Part shown: one piece after another, positions 52,701-60,754 of the stretch | How the letters are laid out: each line of letters starts with the position of its first letter | How positions within the stretch are numbered: the stretch's first letter is position 1 | Source: Niastella caeni | Lineage (GTDB): Bacteria > Bacteroidota > Bacteroidia > Chitinophagales > Chitinophagaceae | Length of the DNA stretch: 64,000 nucleotides | Reading direction: 5' to 3' | NCBI RefSeq assembly: GCF_004834005.1 | Contig: NZ_STFF01000004.1 | Location: forward strand, 611,674 to 675,673 | The notes under the pieces: generated by a model | Databases searched by the model: none | Told to the model about the DNA's origin: nothing | What the model saw: only the letters and a program-made list of their open reading frames with translations | Made by a program: the position numbers and the translations under genes

Positions 52701-53898
52701 CTTCATTATAAGTATAGCTTACCAGCGTTTGCTGTAAGCCGCGATGCTTCACTTCCGCCTGAATAATGCGGTGCTGTTTGTCTAATTTAAAAAGCAGTAA
52801 TCTGCCTGCGCTGTCTGTAATGGCATTCAGGTGTTTGTCGGTATAATGCAGTTGTATGCGGTTGCCGCTGTAATTTTCAATATATGATAAATGCCAGGTG
52901 TTTGCCTGTGTTTCATGGTTAAAATGGTAGTATAATGATTCGTTATAATCTTCCAGTAAAAAATGACCATTTTGCTTTCGATGCAACAAGATCTTTTCCT
53001 GCGGATGATAAAAGTTTTCACCAAGATAAAGCAGGGGAAATACCACCTGCCTGCCATCTGCCATTGTTACCGACAAACATTCTTCCTGCGACCAAAGTTG
53101 AACACAGCGATCATAAGATAACTGTACTCCATGCCCGAGCGGGCCGGTGATGGAGGAATCGCTGTCCCAGGTGCGAACCCATTTTACAGGAACAGGACCG
53201 GGCAATTCAAAATCTACACATTCGTAATTCACCCGGCCGGTAATAAGGTCTACCGGTTCAAAGCCCATTTTACATAAACGGTTGCTTAGTTTTTGGGTAG
53301 CAGCAGATTTTTTAAGCACTTTATGATTTAATGCCTTCAGCATTTTGCCGCCTGCCTTCCCAAATATTTTCAGGAAAGAACCAAAAGCAAATGCTTTTAA
53401 TAATGCCATGAGGCTGAAGTTAGGCACCAGCGGGCCGCCTACCATCACTGGTTTACCCCATTGCAGCGGAATGCAAAACGATGTAGGCAGATATAATGAT
53501 GGAATGGGTTTGAATTTTTTTCCCGGCCTGAATGACAATGGTAACCCGATGTCGTTACAGGTCATGAGCATATAACCTGCACCGCTCATGGGAGCGCCGT
53601 CTACATGCACCTTTTTGCTGCCAAAAAAGTTCTGGCTGTCATGGCCGATCATGGGTATCAACGTAAAGCCGGCGCCAAACGGGATGTGTACAAAGGTTAT
53701 GATCATACCCGCGGTATCGGTATTACCACGCGGCACATGGTTTACCTTCACTGTAGCGCCAATGAAAGGAAGATAGTCAAACGGATCTATCACCAGGCCT
53801 ATGTAAGGATGGGGCAAAGGCACAAATGGAAAAGGCAGGTTCACAAAGTGAATATCGATACCGATCACTGGTTTCAGATGCGTGTTGGCTACGTACAT
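49789..53898 (-). CDS. PAAR-like Rhs T6SS effector with unrecognised C-terminus (Rhs2)
   Basis: A 1369-residue paralogue of Rhs1 with the same plan: PAAR-like domain ~1-165, DUF6531 from GFEPVDLITGRVNYECVDFE, YD repeats, then ETGLHYNRFRYYSPEEGTFIAQDP and NAWVDILGL at ~1222-1230, where DILGL stands in place of the usual DPxGL. The final 139 residues (coded at 49789-50208) differ fully from Rhs1: GWKVYKESSQSVEELAIGRL, GWTPAVNDAWVQGGID, FYLASDNVD and FDRELNQLDAAKYKQDGNYM. I do not recognise this tail. A 106-bp stretch (53498-53603) is identical in DNA to Rhs1. No clear dedicated immunity gene follows unless it is the 171-aa gene. Confidence 0.9.
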   Translation of the reverse strand: MYVANTHLKPVIGIDIHFVNLPFPFVPLPHPYIGLVIDPFDYLPFIGATVKVNHVPRGNTDTAGMIITFVHIPFGAGFTLIPMIGHDSQNFFGSKKVHVDGAPMSGAGYMLMTCNDIGLPLSFRPGKKFKPIPSLYLPTSFCIPLQWGKPVMVGGPLVPNFSLMALLKAFAFGSFLKIFGKAGGKMLKALNHKVLKKSAATQKLSNRLCKMGFEPVDLITGRVNYECVDFELPGPVPVKWVRTWDSDSSITGPLGHGVQLSYDRCVQLWSQEECLSVTMADGRQVVFPLLYLGENFYHPQEKILLHRKQNGHFLLEDYNESLYYHFNHETQANTWHLSYIENYSGNRIQLHYTDKHLNAITDSAGRLLLFKLDKQHRIIQAEVKHRGLQQTLVSYTYNEEGDLVTITDALDQSTSIEYRYHLMIKKTDRNGQSYYWEYDSKRRCIHTWGDGGVLEGFIQYKKGYNIVINSLDENSIYYYDENNLCVRQVDHYGNQTYTEYTDTFDLYREIDEEGNITGYAYDEYSRLKEKTLPDGTRIQFNYNEHNQPTLIVNADGSSKTFGYDAMRRLRFVNHPNGKTIAYEYNAAGRLAAIIESGNRKTIMAYDEDDNLQSVQLPDNATASWKYDALGRCIQATNVTGETRRFEYDPLNRVRKLYLPDGNKINLSYNAYEEVTHAADKHHNVQFEYTPLGNVKIRRQHNTELRFIYDTEERLRAIVNEAGRHYSFGYNKRGEIISETRFDGLQRQYERDAAGKVIKTLGSDGSYKQFKYDANGRVIRKEYHDGSWEIFNYDKNGNLKEAINEHSTVRFSYNKLGFIEKEEQNGYIVQNTYNKWGSRIRVNSSLGADIQLQRNVLELVTDIQAAVSSPGESEAASWQAHIKYDKAGRETARLLPGKLTSEWQYDRAGKPAAHKVSRDEVVQSWKKYTWNANDRLTDVFDALSQGNTGFKHDAWGNLVFAQYADNSIVQRATDATGNVYTTKERSDRKYSAAGALLESDQFIYKYDNEGNLISKTDKTTNKKTRYVWYANGMLKKVLRPDGKSVEFTYDALGRRIEKRYGGKITRWIWNGNVPLHEWSYAENEKPVAVVDEWGELKYDKEEPKENIITWVFNADSFVPAAKIENNETFSIISDHLGTPCEAYNETGKRVWELVLDIYGRARVVNGEKNFIPFRYQGQYADEETGLHYNRFRYYSPEEGTFIAQDPIGLQGGLALYAYVNDPNAWVDILGLTPGAPATTWNAFQSQTTGWFGSRQEAAVGWKVYKESSQSVEELAIGRLPDTEAAEQIGMRRLNTKGWTPAVNDAWVQGGIDANKTFYLASDNVDANRTNPPGSKFPKTVFDRELNQLDAAKYKQDGNYMKPPAAACSKP

Positions 53899-53936
53899 AG
53901 AATAAGTTTTGCTGGCGGAATGATCAGACCATTTTA

Positions 53937-54512
53937 CTATTGTTGTTTTTTTGAAGGGGTTGTTTGTTCAATGGTATTCAGGAATAATGTTCGTACAGAA
54001 TAGTTGCCGTATTTTATTTCATTGGAAGCGTAAGACAGTAAATGTTTTAAGATGGACCTGAGATCGATCTTTTTTGTGTCACAATACCTGATCAGATCAC
54101 TGAAGTAAACCATTTCATCCCGGGCGTCGGGTTCCAGGTTCCTCACCATAAACAACACCAGGCTCAGGGTAATGTATTCGCTACTTCCGTCAAATATATT
54201 TTCATCCAGTTCGCCAAAAGTGGGGGTTATATAATGCTGAAGGCGTTGGGTGTCTTCCAGGAGCGAGGCCATAGCTTGCAGGTCTTTAAATTTATTACCA
54301 GCCAGCACCTCTCCTATCGTTCGCCTGATAAAAGCCAGTTCGGGTTGAATTTTTTGCCTGTATTCCGATTCAATTTGCCGCATTTCTTCCACCCAGCCAT
54401 CTTTGGTGAAATCAATACGGCTTTCTTTCGCCCGCAATTCATCTGCATACTTGTGGGTTATTTCCTCATCTATCAATTCAATTTTCGACTTAACGGTGAA
54501 AATGTTTTCCAT
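53937..54512 (-). CDS. Rhs-linked small helical protein, copy 2 (upstream of Rhs2)
   Basis: A 191-residue cytosolic, highly charged helical protein (MENIFTVKSKIELIDEEITH start). An in-frame ATG at 54533 would add seven residues encoded by word-repeat DNA, so 54512 is preferred. Its C-terminal half is related to the 171-aa protein upstream of Rhs1 (shared pattern VxxFxxDAR[DE] followed by KK-ID-xx-L). It lies 38 bases before Rhs2 and after the VgrG-linked 455-aa gene. The likely role is a specific adaptor or chaperone for the Rhs effector (compare Eag proteins in Proteobacteria); this is inference from position. Confidence 0.7.
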   Translation of the reverse strand: MENIFTVKSKIELIDEEITHKYADELRAKESRIDFTKDGWVEEMRQIESEYRQKIQPELAFIRRTIGEVLAGNKFKDLQAMASLLEDTQRLQHYITPTFGELDENIFDGSSEYITLSLVLFMVRNLEPDARDEMVYFSDLIRYCDTKKIDLRSILKHLLSYASNEIKYGNYSVRTLFLNTIEQTTPSKKQQ

Positions 54513-54514
54513 AT

Positions 54515-54575
54515 AGGTAATTGATTGTTCCATTGTTTGTTTGTTCGATGGCCGGGCCCTCTGCGATCCAGCCCA
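54515..54575. repeat. Inverted word repeat, TTTGTTCGATGGCCGGGC
   Basis: ATTGATTGTTCCATTGTTTG and GTTTGTTCGATGGCCGGGC (54517-54556) partly pair with GCCCATCAAACC (54570-54581), forming an imperfect hairpin between the 455-aa gene and the adaptor-like gene. The first word lies just upstream of, or within, the long-start version of the adaptor-like gene. Confidence 0.6.
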
Positions 54576-55943
54576 TCAAACCGCTACTTCTCCCGCATTC
54601 GCCTCCCTGATCTTTTTCTTTGTATAATTCTGTTTCAGTTCTTCAACATCTTTTTGCCAGTTGATCCCGTAAGCACTGACCATTTTATCAGTCACTTCCT
54701 TAATGAGGCTGTTCTTCTCATCATGCTGTTTTTGTTGCACGTAATCGTAAGCCATAAAAGGATATTCAGATGCCTGAATCTCTTCATCGGTCAATTTACC
54801 GGTGAGTTGCAGGGCCTGCTGACAAGCCTGTAGTTTTTCTTCGTTCCAGTTCTTGTAATCTGCAAAGATCCAGGCTTTGTAATAAGCCGATATTGCCTGT
54901 GTAGTGAAACCAAAGGCAACAGCCTCATCACCAGCTTTCATAAACCATTGCAAGGCCTCTTTTCTTTCCTTCTGGATCTGTAAATCGGCTCCCTTGTAGG
55001 TATAATATTGCAGCAGCATGGGTTTTATAGCTTCATTGCCATTGGCAATCTCCTGATTGCATAGCCGTATACCGGTATCGAGCAACTGGTTGATCAGTTC
55101 ATGGTCTTTGAAGTTGAACAGCATACCTGCGTAGGTGATGTATGCGGTGGCGAGCAGGCTTTTATCGCCGGTCTTCTTACCACTTTCAATAGCTTTCTCT
55201 CCCCATTCGCTCAGGAGCGGTTTGTTCTTTTTGTTAGCGGCCTCTCCCATTTCGAACATGCATTTTCGAAAGAACGCATAGGGGTCGGTTGCAGCGCCGG
55301 CCGTTGCAATTTGCCGAATGGCATCCTGCATACGCAGATCATGCTTCAGCGTAACGGTGTAATCGGTATAATATTCAAAAACGGTTCCCCAGAAATTTCC
55401 CTCGACATGATCAAATACGAGCAGTTGTATGCCCGGTTCTTTGGGTTGCTCCATCCATTGGTGCAGCCATTGCTGAAATTGCTGCGGACTGCTCATTTCT
55501 TTCGGCAATACACTGAATACAAAAGCTGCCTGTTGCTGCCCTATAAATTTTTTATAAGACAGGATCATGGCGGGCAATAACTGGTCACAGGCTGCATAGT
55601 TATTTTCTTCCACTGCTTTTCTGAATGCCTGTACATCCCATTCGCTTTTTATACCAGCGCTTGTCAGCAATTTTCGTTGCCTGGGATCATCATATTCGTT
55701 CAGCCAGTTCTGCAACAATGCATGGCTATAGGTTTTTGCATTACTGAAGGGCGTATAGAAGAATACGAACAGGTTATCGAGTTTTCCATGCGGCGATGCT
55801 TCCAACCGGCAAAATCCTTCGTACATACGATGATCTTCCGGTTTCAACATCCAGCGGATAAGGCTATGCCGGGGCAGTACGTTCTTTTTCCATACCTGCA
55901 CCATTTCATCGATACGAACGGTTATGGGATTATGCTCGTTCAT
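54576..55943 (-). CDS. T6SS-associated protein of unknown function, 455 aa
   Basis: Cytosolic protein not recognised by name. The N-terminal half (~1-215) is mixed alpha/beta (LDNLFVFFYTPFSNAKTYSHA, PGIQLLVFDHVEGNFWGTVFEYY). The C-terminal half (~225-440) is a run of helical pairs with TPR-like spacing (LLATAYITYAGMLFNF, MLLQYYTYKGADLQIQKERK, EALQWFMKAGDEAVAFGF). The position between vgrG and the Rhs module suggests a role in joining effector and spike, or a DUF4123-like adaptor function, without direct evidence. It ends in a Lys-rich helix (KQNYTKKKIREAN). Confidence 0.7.
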   Translation of the reverse strand: MNEHNPITVRIDEMVQVWKKNVLPRHSLIRWMLKPEDHRMYEGFCRLEASPHGKLDNLFVFFYTPFSNAKTYSHALLQNWLNEYDDPRQRKLLTSAGIKSEWDVQAFRKAVEENNYAACDQLLPAMILSYKKFIGQQQAAFVFSVLPKEMSSPQQFQQWLHQWMEQPKEPGIQLLVFDHVEGNFWGTVFEYYTDYTVTLKHDLRMQDAIRQIATAGAATDPYAFFRKCMFEMGEAANKKNKPLLSEWGEKAIESGKKTGDKSLLATAYITYAGMLFNFKDHELINQLLDTGIRLCNQEIANGNEAIKPMLLQYYTYKGADLQIQKERKEALQWFMKAGDEAVAFGFTTQAISAYYKAWIFADYKNWNEEKLQACQQALQLTGKLTDEEIQASEYPFMAYDYVQQKQHDEKNSLIKEVTDKMVSAYGINWQKDVEELKQNYTKKKIREANAGEVAV

Positions 55944-55977
55944 TGTTAGTTTACTTATTTTTTAAACTCAAAATACG

Positions 55978-56000
55978 TGAAACGGCAAAAGTGAAATGGC
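55978..56000. repeat. GTGAAACGGCAAA word repeat
   Basis: ACGTGAAACGGCAAAAGTGA followed by AATGGCAAACGCC: two copies of the word also found at 15640 (inverted) and 57908. It lies in the 102-base space between vgrG and the 455-aa gene. Confidence 0.7.
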
Positions 56001-56045
56001 AAACGCCATCTATCCTCTCACTTCCTATTTCTTCCATTCACCTTA

Positions 56046-57869
56046 TCAACTATTCAACAATACCTGTCCGCCTTTAATGGTAGTGGTTAAATTACCTTCT
56101 ACCGTAACAAGGCCATCCCTGGAATCGATACCGACATGTTGATTGCCTTTTACAGCCACCTCCACATCTCCGGAAATGGTTGTCTTATTGAGGGAGGTCA
56201 CGTAGGACTCTTTATCAGAATGTATTGTCATCTCATTTAAACCTTTCCATGTACAGGTTTCAGTGAGGGTGCCGTTAAGCACCTTCGCATCCACTTTAAT
56301 TTCCTCTTCCACATCTATGATCATATTTTTTGTGGTGAGCTTGATCTCCTCTTTGGCGTCGATCCATACTTTTTTATTGGCCTTCACGGTTATATTACCG
56401 GCGCCATCCAGGAGTATGCTATTACCGTCTTTGTCTTCCACAAATACACTTCCGTCTGCATCGTTCATCACCACTTTATTGCCGCTGCGGGTTTGCAGTG
56501 CTTTTACATCGTTGCCGCCATTGCTGAAGGTATTGCTGGCTTTACCATGATACACAGTTCCTGCCACATAGGGTTTGGTTGGACTATCGCCTTCAAATCC
56601 TACGATCACTTCTTCGCCTATTTCCGGGATAAAGAACATCCCTTTTCCACCTCCACCGTGCGGACTGGTAACGCGGATCCAGGGTGTTTTTTCCGTTCCG
56701 TTCATCCAGTGGAATTTTACCCGAACGCGACCTAACCCTTTGGGATCGTGGTTATCGGTTACCATACCACTTTGTGTTTCGATAGGCGGCATACCTCCAG
56801 ATTTTACCGGTGGTACTTTTATACCGGCAGGAACCGCCGTGAAGTCGTTATTATAATTGCCATGTCCATCGAAATAATGATTGATGGAAAGTATGGTGTA
56901 CTCGCCATAATTTTCGCCCGACAGGCTATATAGATTGTTTCCCTGTACATTAATGGTGCCGCCTATTTTAACCCCGGGATGCGCACTGCTGCCCGAAAAA
57001 CGTACGGTGTTACTGCTTTGCATAGCCGTACGAATGTTAATGGCGTCATCCAGTTGTTTTTTATTGCTGACGAACTGGTTGTTCCAGATCTTGGGCTGCG
57101 TAGCGTATACGGTGTTGCTGGCTTGCAGCACATGTTTGCCCAGGTCATTGAGGCCCGCTTTGCTTTCTATGCTTTGCGGCTTACTGTTATATACTTCGTG
57201 ATTGAGATAATCGTACGCCATCATCTGGCTGTTGGCAGGTTGTACCTGCAGGGCCATACTGAAACGGTTAATGTTGCTACCGAATGTAAGCTTAGTTGCA
57301 TCGGATGATTTGAGTGCGCCTATTTGTAACTGGTTGCCATCGTAGTACAACCATTCGCCATAGCTGGCACATAGCGTGTTGAGGAATTGCCAGGCAGTTT
57401 GTTTGTATTGAACGGTATACGCCAGCGTTTCGGGATATTGTGGCGAGATCTGCGCCTGCAACAGGTTTTGCGGAAAGTGTTTCAATACATCCTGTGCAAT
57501 GTTCTTAATGGCCTTTTTCTCCCAGCTTTTACAGTGGGGGCCGTTGTCGAGTACAATGGTGGGACTGGTACCGGAGATAATGATATTGCCTGTATGACCG
57601 CTGAACCGGTCTGCTTCAACCTGCATCACAATACCCCTGAACTGTAATCCGCTTCCTGTGGCTGGTGTGCTGAAAGATGCCTGTAATACGCCACCGATGA
57701 GGTTACGCGACGATTGCAGCAGGCCACCTTCTAAACCCTCCAGTGATTCGGCCGGACAAACGAGTCGGAAGTAATGGTGGTCAAAAATATTTTGGGTTAG
57801 CTGAAAAGAGGTAATTTGTTTAATAGGAGTACCGGCAATGGTTATATTGCTACTAATTAGTTGGGCCAT
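56046..57869 (-). CDS. vgrG: T6SS spike protein VgrG (TssI)
   Basis: A 607-residue spike protein, starting at MAQLISSNITIAGTPIKQ; the frame is open to 57938 but the longer start adds unrelated residues. Gp27-like domains (~1-370, with QNIFDHHYFRLVCPAES and WQFLNTLCASYGEWLYYDGNQL), a gp5 OB-fold (~375-470, GLGRVRVKFHWMNGTEKTPWIRV, HGGGGKGMFFIPEIGEEVIVGFEG) and a C-terminal beta-helix needle of repeated strands (NSILLDGAGNITVKANKKVWIDAKEEIKL). No extra effector domain follows the needle, so cargo probably comes through the PAAR-like Rhs proteins. Confidence 0.95.
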   Translation of the reverse strand: MAQLISSNITIAGTPIKQITSFQLTQNIFDHHYFRLVCPAESLEGLEGGLLQSSRNLIGGVLQASFSTPATGSGLQFRGIVMQVEADRFSGHTGNIIISGTSPTIVLDNGPHCKSWEKKAIKNIAQDVLKHFPQNLLQAQISPQYPETLAYTVQYKQTAWQFLNTLCASYGEWLYYDGNQLQIGALKSSDATKLTFGSNINRFSMALQVQPANSQMMAYDYLNHEVYNSKPQSIESKAGLNDLGKHVLQASNTVYATQPKIWNNQFVSNKKQLDDAINIRTAMQSSNTVRFSGSSAHPGVKIGGTINVQGNNLYSLSGENYGEYTILSINHYFDGHGNYNNDFTAVPAGIKVPPVKSGGMPPIETQSGMVTDNHDPKGLGRVRVKFHWMNGTEKTPWIRVTSPHGGGGKGMFFIPEIGEEVIVGFEGDSPTKPYVAGTVYHGKASNTFSNGGNDVKALQTRSGNKVVMNDADGSVFVEDKDGNSILLDGAGNITVKANKKVWIDAKEEIKLTTKNMIIDVEEEIKVDAKVLNGTLTETCTWKGLNEMTIHSDKESYVTSLNKTTISGDVEVAVKGNQHVGIDSRDGLVTVEGNLTTTIKGGQVLLNS

Positions 57870-57897
57870 AAAAAATGTTATGTCGTTTATGGTTGAG

Positions 57898-57960
57898 AAA
57901 TCGTGAAATGTGAAACGGCAAAGGAAATACAGCCACAAGCTTCAAGCTGCAAGCAAATAC
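57898..57960. repeat. Word repeats GTGAAACGGCAAA and CAAGCTTCAAGCTGCAAG
   Basis: ATCGTGAAATGTGAAACGGC (57900-57919) is followed by CACAAGCTTCAAGCTGCAAG (57934-57953). Both words occur elsewhere in the window (15528/55978 and 32463). They lie between hcp and vgrG. Confidence 0.65.
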
Positions 57961-58021
57961 AATTAGCGATCTGCATTTAATTCCTTTTTCATTTCTCTGT
58001 TCTTCATTCTTAATTTTTCAT

Positions 58022-58411
58022 TTACTGCGGCCAATTGTTTTTGAACTTCGATTCGTTCAGTTTAACTTCTTTGGCGCTGAGTATTATCTGCACCTGCATG
58101 GGACTCTCACTGTTGTGATCATAGGTTTCGTAATAATCAACACAGTGCGCGTCGTTGAATTGCAGGGTTTTTAATTTACTCATATTATCGCGGCGATAAA
58201 AAGTAATGGTACCGCTTTTGGTTTGGGTTGGACTCACCATCCAATCGAACAGACCGGTATTGCCATTGCTTTCTATAACCAGCGTAACGGAGCCGCCTTG
58301 CGGAATGGCGGTAGGTTTACCAGTACCGTCGGTGGCCTGTGTAAATCGATAGGCACAGTGCAGAATATTCATCTCTTCGCCATCTAACTTGAGTTTTGCT
58401 ATAAATGACAT
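58022..58411 (-). CDS. T6SS tube protein Hcp/TssD, copy 2
   Basis: A 129-residue Bacteroidota-type TssD forming the hexameric inner tube. It starts MSFIAKLKLDGEEMNILHCAYRFTQ and carries the family pattern GGSVTLVIESNGNTGLFDWM and QIILSAKEVKLNESKFKNNW. It is a clear paralogue of the copy at 58528-58914 and lies downstream of it, adjacent to vgrG. Divergence between the two suggests specialised tubes or effector cargo; that is inference. Confidence 0.93.
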   Translation of the reverse strand: MSFIAKLKLDGEEMNILHCAYRFTQATDGTGKPTAIPQGGSVTLVIESNGNTGLFDWMVSPTQTKSGTITFYRRDNMSKLKTLQFNDAHCVDYYETYDHNSESPMQVQIILSAKEVKLNESKFKNNWPQ

Positions 58412-58466
58412 GAATAGGATAATTAGTATTATTCAAAAAAATAAACTGAAGTTTGTTATAAGAAAA

Positions 58467-58517
58467 GTTACCAGTTACCAGATATCCCGCAGGGCGGGAT
58501 GACTGGCAACTGGTAAC
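58467..58517. other. Long hairpin between the two hcp genes
   Basis: GTTACCAGTTACCAG plus TCCCGC (58467-58490) pairs with GCGGGA plus CTGGCAACTGGTAAC (58494-58517), closed by an AGG loop with a few mismatches. It belongs to the word-repeat type (word TTACCAG). It has no T-run; in the transcript it could protect the first hcp message or reduce read-through to the second. Confidence 0.85.
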
Positions 58518-58527
58518 CGGTATCTGT

Positions 58528-58914
58528 TTATACCCACTCATTTTCATGCTTGCCGCTGCCCAGCTCAATGCCTTTAGCGCTAAGCGTGAAGGTCTCAGTT
58601 ACGGGACTGTCATTAGCACCGTCAAAATTTTCACGATACTCCACCAGGTAAGCTTCATTGAACTTCAGTTCTTTCAGCGTAGCATCGGTATCACGTTTAA
58701 CAAAAGTGATAGAGCCATCTTTACGCTCGAAGTTGTTTGTCATCCACTCGAAGAAAGTGGTATCGCCGGTAGACTCTACCGTCAGACTGATCTTACCGCC
58801 ACGGGTGATGGAAGAAGGACGGCCAGTGGCGTCTGTTTCCTGTTTCAGTGCATAGGTACATGCAAGGACGTTCACTTCCTTGCCAGCCACTTTAAGTTTT
58901 GCCTTAAATGACAT
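58528..58914 (-). CDS. T6SS tube protein Hcp/TssD, copy 1
   Basis: A 128-residue TssD starting MSFKAKLKVAGKEVNVLACTYALKQ, with GGKISLTVESTGDTTFFEWM, DATLKELKFNEAYLVEYRENFD and TFTLSAKGIELGSGKHENEW. This is the classic form of the Bacteroidota T6SS tube subunit and probably the main one. It lies 427 bases downstream of tssC with dispersed repeats between. Confidence 0.95.
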   Translation of the reverse strand: MSFKAKLKVAGKEVNVLACTYALKQETDATGRPSSITRGGKISLTVESTGDTTFFEWMTNNFERKDGSITFVKRDTDATLKELKFNEAYLVEYRENFDGANDSPVTETFTLSAKGIELGSGKHENEWV

Positions 58915-59341
58915 AATTAATGGTTTTGATGATTAATAAAAATGGTATATAGACCAAAAAATAAAAAAAACGATCCCTGTTGGTCCCGGTTGAGCCGAAA
59001 CCAAAATACTAAGCTATGTGGTGCTTAAACCCTGGAGTTAAACGGAAATACAAAAAAACTCCTCTCAGCATCATTAATATGACACTGTCATGCTACTACA
59101 GTCAGGATATCCTTATTTGCTCAAGGATGTGGGGTTGCCGTTTGGGGTGAGGGATATGGATTTTAAATGTAAGGTGGTGGCTAGCAATGCGTCTCATCCT
59201 TCGACATTGCGTAAGATGTTATTACTGATCCTTCGACTACGCTCAGGATCAGTAGTCATAGGCAATCTGAGTTTGCACTATGATCATGGTTCAAAATGTT
59301 GAAGTCTGATCCTTCGACTGCGCTCAGGATCAGTTCAGGAC
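58915..59341. other. 427-base region between tssC and hcp with dispersed repeats
   Basis: No gene seen. Upstream of hcp there is an A-rich stretch (58938-58980) that may contain the hcp promoter, since tube genes are often expressed strongly. Two dispersed repeats lie nearer tssC: 59225-59250 (TGATCC...GGATCA ends) and 59306-59333 (CTGATCC...GGATCAG ends), each a hairpin around CTTCGACTNCGCTCAG. Confidence 0.7.
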
Positions 59342-60715
59342 CTATTTGTCCTGCTCGTATTTAGAAGACCAATCTGCTTTGTCAGCATCGTCTCCCTTTT
59401 GCCCTTCCAACTTGATCATGAAAGTTTTTGCGGGGAAATACGGTTTCAGATGAATGTCGAGGTATATGCGGTCTTTTTGAACAGGGTCTTGTTCAAATCG
59501 CTTTATTGTAAAGTTTTCAATCAATTTATTGGGACCTGTAATGCCATCGAGGAATTTCACGATCTGGCCATTCAGTTCTTTACGGGTAGAAGCGTTAAAG
59601 TTCTCAAAAGCGCGACGGTTCAGGAAGTCCATCATCACTTTTGTAACGTAATCAAATACACGCACTACTGAATAGGTTTGTAAGCCCAGGTTATCGCCAT
59701 TAAACAATGTTTTGGCAGAGAAAGCCATTACCTTGCCGTATTCTTTCACCATGGGGATCAGTCCCAGTTTTTCCAAACTGGCGATCTCACTTTTCTTCAG
59801 GTCGAACCGTACACCATCTACTTCATTAATACCGCCGAATTTTTTACCGGCTGTCACCTGCGACATCAACGTATTGTAGATCTTTCCGGCCAATGCGGCA
59901 GATGGTGGCACCAGCAGGTCATCTTCCTCTCCTATTTCTGCAAAACGGCCACGGCCTACCAGCCAGTTACACGCCATGATTACATTTGAACGATAAGGAT
60001 CGCCGCCGGTCAGATTGGCTGCTTCAAACAGTTCCATTACATCATCCGGTGTATCCAGGTCTTCAAAGTCGGTAACCAGCATTACCTTATTTTCATAGGC
60101 GATCTTTGCCCATTTCTCCAGCACTTTGTTGCTGCCCAAATAACCAGGCAAAATAAGCAGGCTATAATTATTACGCAGATCGAGCCGGTCGTAATTATCG
60201 GTCAGCTCGTTGTGGATAGCATCAATAAACCGGGTATTGTCGAGGTCTCTTACCTGATCGGGATCAGCATTGATCACCGATACATTTTTCACCTTGAGGC
60301 TTTCGGTATTTTTAAAGAAGAGCGCTACTGCGCGGTAAGACCTTTCCAGTTGTTCGGTTTCCTTTACAGCTGCCTTCAGGTTCTTCTTCAATACCTGGCC
60401 AGCCTGCTCCGAGCGTTCGTTGCAGGTTTGGATCATGTCAGCAGGGTCCTCGGCGCTCTGCAGAATATCCATCCACAACTTCAATGTTTTTTTAAGCGCT
60501 GTACGTTCTTCTTTTTTACTATTCTCTTCTAGAAAGATCTTTTTTCTGGCTTTTCTTTCGGGGTTGATGTTTTGAACAGCATCAATAGCCGATTCCAGCA
60601 GATCAAATCCACCGAATTTTGCAAGGCCCTGCACACTGCTTTCCAGTTGTTCAACCGGTTGCAACGCTTCTTTAAAAGCCGTTTGCTGGGCGGGTTTAAT
60701 GGATTCAGTACTCAT
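59342..60715 (-). CDS. tssC: T6SS contractile sheath large subunit TssC
   Basis: A 457-residue sheath protein (DUF5458 type in Bacteroidota). It pairs with TssB around the Hcp tube. Seen: FGGFDLLESAIDAVQNINPE near the start, NYSLLILPGYLGSNKVLEKWA (~185), VMACNWLVGRGRFAEIGEE-like segment (~250), KFGGINEVDGVRFDLKKSEIASLEKLG (~295) and the C-terminal sheath-fold strand IYLDIHLKPYFPAKTFMIKLEG. It follows tssB by 39 bases. Confidence 0.95.
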   Translation of the reverse strand: MSTESIKPAQQTAFKEALQPVEQLESSVQGLAKFGGFDLLESAIDAVQNINPERKARKKIFLEENSKKEERTALKKTLKLWMDILQSAEDPADMIQTCNERSEQAGQVLKKNLKAAVKETEQLERSYRAVALFFKNTESLKVKNVSVINADPDQVRDLDNTRFIDAIHNELTDNYDRLDLRNNYSLLILPGYLGSNKVLEKWAKIAYENKVMLVTDFEDLDTPDDVMELFEAANLTGGDPYRSNVIMACNWLVGRGRFAEIGEEDDLLVPPSAALAGKIYNTLMSQVTAGKKFGGINEVDGVRFDLKKSEIASLEKLGLIPMVKEYGKVMAFSAKTLFNGDNLGLQTYSVVRVFDYVTKVMMDFLNRRAFENFNASTRKELNGQIVKFLDGITGPNKLIENFTIKRFEQDPVQKDRIYLDIHLKPYFPAKTFMIKLEGQKGDDADKADWSSKYEQDK

Positions 60716-60754
60716 GATAACGATTTAATGATAAATGAAAATGAATGGGTGGTG

